A stretch of 64,000 nt of DNA from Terana coerulea (lineage: Eukaryota > Basidiomycota > Agaricomycetes > Polyporales > Phanerochaetaceae). The stretch spans positions 310,001-374,000 of the forward strand of contig JAKOGH010000721.1 in NCBI GenBank assembly GCA_024811115.1, given 5' to 3'. Below, piece after piece: positions 33,353 to 43,557 of this stretch. Position 1 is the stretch's first letter. Each line of letters opens with the position of its first letter. A program made the position numbers and the translations under genes. The notes below the pieces were generated by a model, which saw only the letters and a list, made by a program, of their open reading frames with translations, searched no databases and had not been told where the DNA came from.

Positions 33353-36284
33353 ATGCTGTGCGCCTCCAGTGTATCGTACCTACTGATCCGTACTAACCAC
33401 CCCGCCCTGCCAACAGCCCGCCGGACTCCTTCTCCCCCTCAGCGCCGCCGCCCATTTCCCCAGATGTTGCGCTGTCCTTTAACAACCTCGACCCCTACGC
33501 CGCGAAACAGATGGCTGCTCTTCAAGCGACCAGCATAGCGAAGGCTGGCAACCGTTATGCGCCTGGCGGCAACTCCTCGGCACCTTATTTCGGAGGATTA
33601 TCGACACATCAAATGTCCCGTCCCGAGTCTACTTCCAATGCCGACCTAACCAACATTCCTTCCTTACCACCAGGCCCTCCAGGACAGGGCTTGCCCAGTA
33701 ACGCACGTACCCCTCACTTGATTCATCCTCTACCGCCGCTAACTCTCATTGGCACCATTAGAACATGAACCCTGGCATGCAAGTTAACCCACAGCAGCGC
33801 AAGAAGCAATTCTTGCATGGTCTCGCCAATGTCATGATGCAGCGCGGCCAACCGCTTCCACCACAGCTTACCGGAATACCGTACCCACCCAATTACGACT
33901 CTTCCAACTCCATGTGGAGATCTCTGGACATTTCTGCCGCCGATATTGGTGTAATACGACTCGCTGGAAAGGATGTCGATTTATACAAACTATGGGCCTT
34001 AGTCCAGCAGGCCGGTGGCGGTGGAAAGGTGCGCCCTCGTCAGTTTCACGTCACGAGCGTACTAACGCGCATATAGCTAAACCAACAGAACATGTGGGGA
34101 CAGCTGCTGCCGCACCTCGAACTGCCCCCGCAATTCATGCAACCGGATGGTTCACCACAATCTACAGCGGCTCTAATGCAACACTACTACATTTGCATCC
34201 TCGGTCCATTTGAAGAAATGTACCGTAAGAGTGCACGGCAGCCGCAAGGGATGCAAGGACGCCCTCAGGCTGGTTTTCCCATGCCCGGCGCAGGCCAGGG
34301 AAACCCCGCCGCCATGAACGGGATACCAGGGACGTTTCCTCCGGTGGGCAGTCTACCGGCTACGAATGGACATAATGACTTAGGCATGGTGGTCCAGCCT
34401 ATCAATGGTGGCAACATACAGGTGCCCGACATATCAGCTGGTGGCGTCAGTGTGCCTTTCGCTGGTCAGCCGCAGCTGCCGACGCGCCAGCAGCCTCCAA
34501 ATGGCCTAATGAGCGGACTGAACGGAGCCAACGGTATATCTGCGACTGGCTCAATGTCGGAACTCAACGTCCCTGGTCCAGGTGACGTGGACGCGGACGC
34601 AAGGAAGCGCAAGATGGAAGATTCGGAAGAGCTGAACGGCAAGCGCGCCCGGCAAAAGACAGGTGAGACTCGCGCAGTTTTGTCGCCGACAGTCTTGCTG
34701 ACTGTGTGCTTTTCTCACAAGGCGAGAGTTCCACCGTAAGTCTAACACCCTACTAGTACCTTCGCTTGTTTGCTCATTCAGGTGCATCAGGTGCCTACGC
34801 GGACTATCCGCCAACCTTCCAGGCGCAGAATTGAATATATACCGTATGCCCGCGAAGTTGACACCGCAGGCGGTCGCGACCCAGATCTCTTATTACACGA
34901 GTCAACCCGGGTACAGAATCCCCTCAAAGATCTTAGCGAGTGGGGAACTGTGGACATCGAGGCCCTAACAATGTCGCTTCGCTCGCGAATATCCTCGGAA
35001 TTATCTTACGCTCTAACAACCTTCACCGTCCTGACGATAATGCGTTTCAAGGAGAACGGCTTCCCTATTGTGCAGGCCCCTGACTTGTTTGATGAGCTCA
35101 TCGACCTTGTTGAGGATGTCGCTTTCGACGACGTCGAAGACGAAGTGCCCAAAAGCACCAGCCAGCCCGATACCCCTGTTACCACTCATCGACAACTCGT
35201 CAACCACCTACTCGATGAAGGCAATAATCCATTTGCCAGCCTGACGCCAAAACAAGGCCTTAAGGATCCGAGCCTAGGACCTGGCCAGCGGCTGGGTAAC
35301 ATCTTACTTGCGGCAACGAATATCATCCGCAACCTTTCCTTGGCGAATGAGAACCACGATCACATGGGAAAACACGAACGACTACTAGGTATCCTGCTCC
35401 GGTTATCCGGCCTCAAGGCTTCTTCTGACTCGTCCAACCTCTCGCCTCTCTCGCCCGTACTCTCAACGAACGACCTCGTTCCGATCCGCAAAGACGTCCT
35501 GCATGTTATTGTTAACATTGGTGGCAGCATCCGTCTCTCCTCCTCGAACAGCCGCGACGCCAGGCGACTATTCGAACTGGTTGCATCCTACATAATAGAT
35601 CCCACTGAGGCGCTGCCTCCTGTCCAAGCTGTACTCGCGCACGGCATTCCTAACCATCCCCAAGCCCCCAAACCTCCCAGCTCCGCTGACCTCGCACTGG
35701 ATGCGTTCACGCGCATAAGCCATCTAGACGACAACCGCCAAGTTCTGTACACCGCGATACCCGAGCCATGGCTCTGGACGATGTTCGAAGCTCTCGTGCA
35801 CCGGCTGCCCATCGACAACCCGGACTTCCAGCTGCTGAACCGCCCCGAGTGGCTCGCGTACATCGAGCGCGTGCTCATGTCGATATACTCGATCGCGTTT
35901 CTCGCGTCGCCGGGCCTGAAGCAGCGCGTCAAGGCGGACGGGCACCTCGCGTTCACGAAGATCGTCCTCCGGCTGATCAAGAAGCTCACCATCTACACGT
36001 CGAACGAGGCCCGCATGCACTTTGCCGTGTCCGTGCGCCGCGCGATCGAGGCGCTCAAGCTCATCGACGACGCGGGCGACTCGTTCGACGTCGCGCCGTC
36101 GACGATGCCGACGCTCGCGTTCGGGATGGGGCATGGCGAACACGGAGAGACGCGGGTGGAGAAAGGCAACGGTCTGTTGAGCGGCCACCAGGACGAGATT
36201 ACGTGGGGCGTGATGATGCAGCGGGAGATGGACGATTTGATGTTCTCGGAGTTGGCGAGTCTGGTCAGGGTGCAGACTTCGTGA
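33353..36284 (+). CDS. SWI1: SWI1/ARID1-like subunit of SWI/SNF
   Basis: The ARID-containing subunit of the SWI/SNF chromatin remodeller. A short first exon, 33353-33375, encodes MLCASSVS and joins at 33417 to PPDSFSPSAPPP (GTACCT donor, TACTAAC branch, AACAG acceptor). A Gln/Pro/Asn-rich stretch follows, then the ARID: QQRKKQFLHGLANVMMQRG, DLYKLWALVQQAGGGGK, an intron, LNQQNMWGQLLPHLELP and HYYICILGPFEEMYRK. After a Gly/Pro-rich linker there is a 14-nt exon at 34722-34735, then the long last exon with a helical armadillo-like C-terminus (GNILLAATNIIRNLSLANEN, HPQAPKPPSSADLALDAF) to the stop. The junction into the exon at 33762 does not join in frame: the donors at 33698 and 33707 leave one base, but the next exon needs none. 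A nearby indel is likely. Confidence 0.85.
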
Positions 36285-36504
36285 GGAAAGGACGCTTACC
36301 GCTTGGTTATTTATATTGAATATTGTTGTTGGCTGTCACGCTCTGCTTTGCTGTATGTCTTCTCGCTGTATGTGTAAATTATGCAACCATACTTTCCGGA
36401 AAGCCTCATATTCAGTGTGTTACTCCCTAATAACAATATTGCCGCCGCCATCGCCCCTATTACACTCACGTAAGTCTGGGTACGTCTCGCATCAGAATTT
36501 GCGC
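36285..36504. terminator. Convergent 3' region of SWI1 and the WD40 gene
   Basis: About 220 bp between two converging stops. AT-richer, with AATAACAATATTG near 36430. It should hold both poly(A) sites; no gene is seen. Confidence 0.4.
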
Positions 36505-39500
36505 TTACATTACGAGAGTCTTCTCGCCCTTCGAGGTGTCCCCCAATGAGAACCAACCAGCATACGAGGTGGATTGACCGATCACATTATCAGCGTAGTC
36601 ACTGTGCCCGCGCTTGATGTCCCAGAGCCTCACGCAGCCTTCAGATGGCCTCGTAAATCCCTGCAAAAACATGATGAAATGTAACGTACCGTCCGCTCCA
36701 AAAGATACAAGGCCGAGCCCATGTACAGGATCCTGGACCCACTCTACTTTGTAGACACCATACTTCCTGTCTTCCTCGGTCCCCTCGATCGCAGGTAGGT
36801 GAGGGAACTCGTACAGGACGTTCTTTCCCAAGAAGCGGGAGTCGTAGACGTGAGTCTTGTTGTCGCTTCTTGCTACGGCAACCAGCACGCCGGCGGAGTC
36901 AGGACTGAATAAGACTTGTTGGACGCGAGGTGTATCAAAGATCGGAAGGGCCGGTAAGGTGACAGAGCTGATCTGTTTTACCAAGGCTAACCGTGGGTCG
37001 TAAAAGGACAGCTGGAAGGACAGCTGGTCGTCGCAGGTGACATGTGCGAGTCGGTCTCCTGTCGGCAGCGTCAGAACATTGACAACATGAAAGAATTTGC
37101 TAGCTATACCAGAGTGCGTTATATCCAGACATTCCCCGACTGTTTCACCGCTCCCAAAACTCGCCAAGTGTTTCCTGGACCGTGAAATATCGAAGATCCT
37201 ATGGAAGCCACTTGATGGCATGTCGTTGTCAGCGGGCGCCGACGTCGTGAATAGCTTGCCATCGGAGATACCCCTTCCCCAGATCAAGGATTGTATGGGC
37301 TGTGCATCACTGCGAGAGGTGCCACGCAAAAATGTAGGCGCATCAAAACCTCTGTGTACCCCAACAAAACTAACAGACATTTCATGTGCGTAAATATGAT
37401 GTTACAAGTGAGTATGCAGTGCGCACGCACCCGGTGCTGGTCCATACTGCAACAAGATTCTCCTCGGGATGGAACTCGAGACCCTGGGAAACACCATTGT
37501 CCCCGTAGTTGTCTGAAAGAATTGAGTGGACGCCCTTGTACTGATACGAGGATGGGGCATACATTGGTTGACAACTTCCGGTGGATGCCCCTCATCTAGT
37601 TCACCACTACAATCCCACCAAATTACCCTACTGTCTTGGCCACATGAGACCAGCAGCGCAGGACTACGCATCAAGCATAAGCATGTGATAACGAGGCGTC
37701 ACCTGCGAGCGTGGTGTACCTCTTTGGGGAAAACTGTATGGAGTTCACGCTGTAGAACTTTGTGGGGTACTTTATCCAGTAAGGAGTCCCTGCAATCCTT
37801 TGAAAGTCAGTGTTATCTGGGAGATTATTGTGAGAGTGCTGTACGCACCTCTGCTTAGTTTCTCGCCGCTGGGCTTGACTTCCTCCCGTCCATCCCGCAT
37901 AGCTTCTAGCTCGCACATTATCAGTCCAAAGAAACACATTTAATACTTGAACCCACCTGAGTCGCCAGAGGCATCTAGGGGAGCTGTGAACAAAGGCCAA
38001 GTAATGTGAAAATTTAGAATATTACAGAGCCAGCACTATGCATGCCTACCTTCATCCGCATTCTCTGAACTTTCCCATTCTCGCTTGACTTTCTCCTCCA
38101 CAAGAATCGACCTAGGATTCTCATGTCCATGCAATACAATCCCTTATCAAAGATGTCAGGCAGGGATGAGCAATCAGGCACCTAACTTACTTGACCCGTT
38201 GTGAAGTAGCAAGAGGGACCCTTCATTGCTGTACCCTGCGCTTGAGGCTAATTGAAAGGTGTGAGCTCATACTCGCCATGTGTTAATAGGATTGCACCCA
38301 CGATTTTCTTCCGGATTACCATCAGGTACGCAGCTTGCAACTGCGATAAGCTCATGGCTTTGTACGATAGTGTTGACCGCTAAGAAGTTATGCATTAGTG
38401 ATAGAAAACTCATATGTATAAACTACAAACATCCTGGAGCAAGATGTGGGTGAGTAATCTGGGGTGACCCAGTGAATTTCTCGCCCGGCCTGAATCTCGT
38501 CTTGATGGCGGCGCACTTGGCATGCCGTGGAACATGCGTGTGAACCAGGGGCAAGGCATATCGGGCTCCGCTTTGTGATCGCCATACCTATCAAACAAGA
38601 GCAGTCAGTTTGAATGGGTGTGAAGACGACAGTGGCGGACTAACAGGCTCTTGCCATATCCGCGCTTGCTGGCTTGTGCGGGACGGTTGTGAAACTCTTG
38701 CTTGAGCAGTAAATGTGGGTCTGAAAGCGGCCTGTCTGTGTTGCCTCGCAAGGGCAGTAAGAGCATCTGATGTCACTCGTTGGGCTTTCTTGAGTTCATC
38801 ATCAAAATCTCGTGGAGCGACAGGACGGTATGCAGGAGGTGGGCTTTCCTCTTTCTTCCACTTTGTTCGGGGTCATCAGTGAGTGGGTAACTACAGATAG
38901 TACAAGCAAAACACATACATTTCTCTTGTTATCAAGGTCGTACCTTGCATGTGGCCTCTCCTCATCGTCACTATCCAGAATTTCTAAAGTCTCCGGCTTG
39001 GGAGGAAAAAAGGAAAAGGTTAAATGTTGTGAATGGAAGGACATAAAATCATTGGTTTCTCGCAGGTGGTAACAGAGCCATGATCCACTGAGAAGCGAGG
39101 CGACATTAGAACATATGTGCTCGTCTTACCTCAGGTTTAACGAAATGACTGCGAGCAGAGGAGAGCTCTGATTCCCGCTTCGCAAGCCTTGACTTGGCAG
39201 TGGCGACAGCCTGGGTGAGTTGCTGAGACGATGTCTCTTCCCCAGGTATGAACGTACTACCGGCACGGGAGGATGGCTCGGGCTTCGCGGAGTGCAGACG
39301 ACTCCGAGGATCCAAATATTTCTGGGTCCGTGGTTCACTCAACCTGGATGGACCAGCCATTGGGGGCTCATTGGCTTGGTGCACCTGGCCAACGAGATCC
39401 TTCAGCCTTTCTAGCTGCATGAAAGGAGAGCCAGAGGAGGTCTACCTGAGATGGTTTGACGTCGACAGTGTCGTCGTCATCTATGGTAAGGTCAATGCAC

Positions 39501-39666
39501 TTCGCTTGCTGTGCCAAGCGTAAGCTGGAATACACCTTTCCATAGTAGACAGCCTCACTTTACTAGGTTGCAGAGGAAGAGACGTCACGCGGAACTGAGC
39601 GACGAACTCTATCTCGTCGTCTGAGTCAACATTGAAGGTCTGGGGTGCAGTCCTCGTGAGTGGCAT
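36505..39666 (-). CDS. WD40-repeat protein with acidic N-terminus
   Basis: A beta-propeller protein of unknown role, about 13 exons. The first exon starts MPLTRTAPQTFNVDSDDEIE at 39666 and joins to IDDDDTVDVKPSQ. A helix-rich region follows (LERLKDLVGQVHQANEPP, TAKSRLAKRESELSSARS) with an acidic SIM-like LEILDSDDEE, so SUMO or DNA-bound partners are possible. The C-terminal half has propeller strands: SPALLVSCGQDSRVIWWDC, NGVSQGLEFHPEENLVAVW, the large exon MSVSFVGVHRGFDAP to GLGLVSFGADG, and the last exon CVRLWDIKRGHSDY. RVIWWDC and VRLWD are typical WD ends. All checked junctions join in frame. It diverges from the next gene over 175 bp. I cannot name a specific orthologue. Confidence 0.7.
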
Positions 39667-39841
39667 TTATAATTACGGTGGCTGGGAGATTTAGTCAGTC
39701 TCGCGAGTGGCCGCTGAGCGGCGGGAACGCGAATACTCGGAGCGGCCGAACTTGGTAGACGACCACCATGACCAGAGCCGGACCGGGTAATGGTATTCAA
39801 CCTCGCACGAAGGTCAATTTAGCACCTTGACTCACACCACC
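39667..39841. promoter_or_regulatory. Compact divergent promoter, WD40 gene and DLD2
   Basis: About 175 bp separate two divergent start codons. GC-rich core with GTGGCCGCTGAGCGGCGGG near 39709; no TATA box. Both genes must be driven from this short segment or from within each other. Confidence 0.5.
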
Positions 39842-41682
39842 ATGCTCGCCCGCAATGCCGTCCGACGGCTAACTCACCGTCCACCACGGCGCTGGGCACA
39901 TACACCAGCCATCCAGTTCAACCCCGTCACCGAGCAAGACATCACTCACTTCTCCAAGATCCTACCCGCGTCCTCAATTATCTCTACTCTTTCCCCCGTA
40001 TCCTCGGCTGCTTCAGAGCTGTCGAACTTCAACAATGATTGGATGGACAAGTATCACGGGAAGTCTACTACTGTACTCCGACCAAAGACAACGAAGGAGG
40101 TCAGCGAAATCGTGAAGTGGTGTAATGAGCGTAAAATAGCTATCGTTCCGCAAGGCGGGAACACCGGCTTAGTTGGCGGGGAGTACCTATCAAAGATGAG
40201 CTCATTTTGAGCCTCGGGAATATGACGAAGATTCGCTCTTTCGACCCAGTCTCAGGTGAGTGCGAGTTGCCTTTCAAGTCAGGCCGTACTGACCCTTACA
40301 TGTTCAGGCACCATTGTGGCGGATGCGGGCTGCATACTAGAGGCCATGTCGGAATACCTTGCCCCTCATCATCACATCATGCCTCTAGATCTAGGTGCTA
40401 AGGGAAGGTACGCTTGCATTCTCCTCGGATATGGATGTTTGAGCTCAATGAGGCGCTTCAGCTGCCAAATTGGTGGTAATGTGTCGACCAATGCTGGAGG
40501 GCTTCGGTTACTCCGTTACGGCTCTCTGCACGGCTCTGTACTGGGTCTCGAAGTTGTCCTTCCGGACGGTACGGTACTGGATCAGTTGTCAACCCTCCGC
40601 AAGGACAATACTGGTGCGCATCCTCACCGAATGGTCAGTGTATAGAGCGATGACATATACGTCAGGCTACGACTTGAAGCAGTTGTTCATTGGCGCAGAG
40701 GGCACTCTTGGTATCATTACTGGAGTCTCAATACTTGCCGCGCCTGCACCACTGTCCTCCAGCAATGTCATGCTTGCGCTGCCAAAATTCGACAATGTTC
40801 TCCCGTTGTACAAGCAAGCAAAGCGCCAACTTTCGGAGATCCTATCCGCGTTCGAGTTCATTGATCGGAGAGCATACGACCTTGCCATCAAGCACGGACA
40901 AGGACGGGCCTTGAACGATGAAGATGTCGAAGGTGCAGAGTGCTTCGTCCTTTTGGAGACTAGCGGCGGCAAGCGCGAGCATGATGAAGAGGTGCGACGC
41001 ATATTAATGCGTTGAGTATGTACTGACAGTATTGCAGAAACTCAACAGCTTGTTGGAATCCCTTTTGGAAGCTGACGAGCCCCTGATCAACACCGGCGTT
41101 CTGGCTCAATCTCCTGCCCAGTTCTCGCAATTATGGGCAATTCGTGAGGGTATAACCGAAGCGGTATCGAAGGAGGGCAAGGCGTACAAGTACGACATAT
41201 CAATACCCATTCGCAGCTTCAAGGAAGTCGTCGATACAACTCGAGAGCACCTCCGCTCCAAGGGTCTCCTTCGTGATGATGCTGTCAAGCATGTGGTTGG
41301 ATACGGTCATGTCGGAGACGGTAAGGCTTCATGTCGACGCCGTATGTTACGAGCTCGGTTGACTGATTTGATTTAACAGGTAACCTCCACCTGAACGTCG
41401 TTGCTGCTGAGTACACGCAGGAGATCACGGATGCACTCGAGCCATTCGTGTACGAGCTCGTGGGTAAGTACTGTACATTGTCACCGTGCTTCAGTGAAAT
41501 TCATACTGATAAACCTCCTAGCATCCTATAAGGGTTCAGTATCCGCTGAGCATGGGGTCGGTGTCATGAAGACGCATGCGCTACATTACTCCAAGAGCTC
41601 AACAAGTATCGAACTGATGAAGAGGATCAAGACGTTGTTCGACCCGAACGGTATCATGAACCCCGGCAAGGTTCTGCCATAA
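39842..41682 (+). CDS. DLD2: D-2-hydroxyglutarate dehydrogenase (FAD-linked)
   Basis: A mitochondrial FAD enzyme oxidising D-2-hydroxyglutarate (and often D-lactate) to the 2-oxo acid. I chose Met 39842 (CACCATGC context) over 39827. The N-terminus [19 protein letters not shown] is a good presequence. Exons: 39842-40255, 40308-40407, 40462-40613, 40666-40991, 41038-41320, 41380-41463, 41522-41682. FAD-binding signatures are VVLRPKTT-like [50 protein letters not shown] and [13 protein letters not shown]. The C-terminal domain has [14 protein letters not shown], with the metal-binding His, and [23 protein letters not shown]. The frame breaks at the G4 run 40178-40181: after GLVGG the expected [13 protein letters not shown] lies in the next frame, and one more G restores it. 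Otherwise complete. Confidence 0.9.
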
Positions 41683-42578
41683 ATATCACCAATTGCTGTG
41701 TATCTAGGTTTGTCTGCTATGTCATACGTTGCTCAAGATTGAATCGTCAGCTTGTGTCGGCGAGGGCGTAGACCTTGTATGTGATCCATCTCGCAGGGTC
41801 TATCGGACTCTATCCTGAAATCTGTTCACCTACTCACGTTATCTGCATCGACTGGCGTAGTCTGTTCTGCCAGCTGATAGTGGTGCAAGAACCCCTGTGT
41901 TTGGAAAGCATTACCCTAGGCTACAAGTTATCAAGAGAAAGTACTGTCCAGCCATAGTTTTCGACAAATGGTTCGTTGTACACCCAGCATCCACATAGGC
42001 CGGATGTCATGCAGATTTTTGCTGGAGCGATATGTAGTACTACATAGTATGCTATGTCAGCATATATGCGCCAATTCATTGCTGTAAATTCTCGGTCGAA
42101 GGGCAAGTCATCGGTGCTCGATGTTATGGATGTCGCGGCCGTTGCGGAGCCACCCTCCGCGGACACCGCGGGCTTTCTGACATAAGTGAGCGCTGATGTT
42201 GGTGGCGATAGCCCTAACCCTGTGCTCTTGTAACCCAACCACTGTGTAACCTAACCAAGGGGTAGGCAGGGATAAGCGCCCGTACATGGGGGCGGGGGAG
42301 GGGGACCCTCAAGGGCCCTTAGCAACATTTTATTTTGGGACCTTGTATTTCAAAAATACGTACTTGTACGCTCTCCTGTGATGCTGTAGACACTATACAA
42401 GCTCGAAATACAGGTCCCTGCTCGACACACAGAGTGAAGAGGCATAATCACCCGGAAAGGAAGGTAACAGTCACGCTTATCACACCTTGTTACCTGTAAC
42501 TCGTCACCTGTCACCTCACACTGGCACTGCTTCTTCGCCGCTCATGTCCCGGTGGGAAGGCCGCAACCAAACGAGTGG
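41683..42578. other. Intergenic region with G-rich tract and repeat copy A
   Basis: About 900 bp with no supportable gene. It holds the DLD2 terminator, a short CTAACC-like stretch (about 42235-42258), a G-rich tract at 42286-42304 and the repeat core at 42306-42321. It may include the left end of a decayed element. Confidence 0.5.
42306..42321. repeat. 16-bp direct repeat core, copy A
   Basis: CCCTCAAGGGCCCTTA preceded by a G-rich tract and GGGGGA. Contains the perfect 10-bp palindrome AAGGGCCCTT. A TTTTATTTT motif follows shortly after, as it also does, further away, beyond copy B. Confidence 0.75.
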
Positions 42579-43511
42579 ATGATGTGGAAGAAGAAGGCTG
42601 CACCGGATGCAGACGAGGTACGTCGCATTGTCAATTGGGATGAATGAGACTCATAATTGACACTCATTCGCATTCAAACAGGATACAAGCGATCCACAAC
42701 AACATCGCTTCTACGACGCGTGCGACCGACATGTCAAGCTTGCCGGGGGCGGCGATTTCAACTGGAAGCAGCATCTCAACAGCGGCAGCCACAAGAAAGC
42801 AGAAGCGGCGAAGAAAGGTCGCACGTTTATAACAGGATTTTTCCGGCGCAACTCGCCACCCTCCGCTGGCCCCTCTGAAGCGGCTGGGCGTACAAACTGG
42901 GTGCCGGGTGTTCCAGAGGCAAGTACATTCGCTCGCTTGAACTAGTTTCCATGTAATATTTACCATTTATTCAGGTACCTACAACACAATCGGAGCCAGC
43001 GCGTACAGCCACCCCCGAGTCCGACCTATTCCCTGCATGGATGCAAGAACTCTGGGATCTAGCACGGGCCCTGCCTCCAACCGTACCTGCCGTTGACGCA
43101 GTGCCGCACGACAACGCGCTTCTGAGCCTTCAGACCACGGACATCGGAATGACACTGGCCGCAGATCCTGACGTCGATGCATGGGAACTCATTTTGCGTG
43201 CGTTGGCCTCACCAGCAACCCAAAGGGTAAGTGGTTTTGCAGCAATGAGTGCCAAAACATATCGGCGGAAGGGGAAAAGGGGAAGACAAGGAAGCGTAGA
43301 CGTCGCATTTGAGCTTGGATCCTTTGTAAAGTGCTTTATTCCAAGTCCACGACATGTGAAGGCACTGGTATGCCTTGAAATGAATGACGAGTTACCATAT
43401 CTGGACGCGTGGGAACGTTCGGCGTTCGCCGAGGGGGTGGGGGTCCCTCAAGGGCCCTTACCCAACTTTCATGGCGTCACGTACAATATTTTATTTTTGC
43501 ATACCCCTTGA
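42579..43511 (+). pseudogene. Transposon-like gene fragment upstream of RAP1
   Basis: Three short exons can be joined: MMWKKKAAPDADE (donor GTACGT), DTSDPQQHRFYDACDRHVKL up to a GTPEASTF-region junction, and a third from about 42976 with ESDLFPAWMQELWDLARALP. The pattern of Cys then His (YDACDRHVK, FNWKQHLNSGSHKKAEAAKK, then TGFFRR) resembles N-terminal zinc-finger-like parts of proteins linked to Agaricomycete DNA transposons. The first Cys and later His needed for a full finger seem absent. No transposase core follows: the frame runs to repeat copy B and stops. It is probably a relic or a lineage-specific orphan gene; I cannot exclude that it is expressed. Confidence 0.45.
43445..43460. repeat. 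16-bp direct repeat core, copy B
   Basis: An exact second copy of CCCTCAAGGGCCCTTA, 1,139 bp from copy A and in the same orientation, again preceded by a G-rich tract (GAGGGGGTGGGGGT). It lies about 100 bp upstream of the earliest RAP1 start. Confidence 0.75.
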
Positions 43512-43557
43512 ACCTAACCCAGCTTTCGGTGTATATTGCCAGTGGCAGCGGTGCAGC

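Noticed and set aside
42235..42260. Telomere-like CTAACC repeats near RAP1
   Set aside because: Only a few imperfect units; too short for an internal telomeric repeat, and nearness to RAP1 is likely coincidence.
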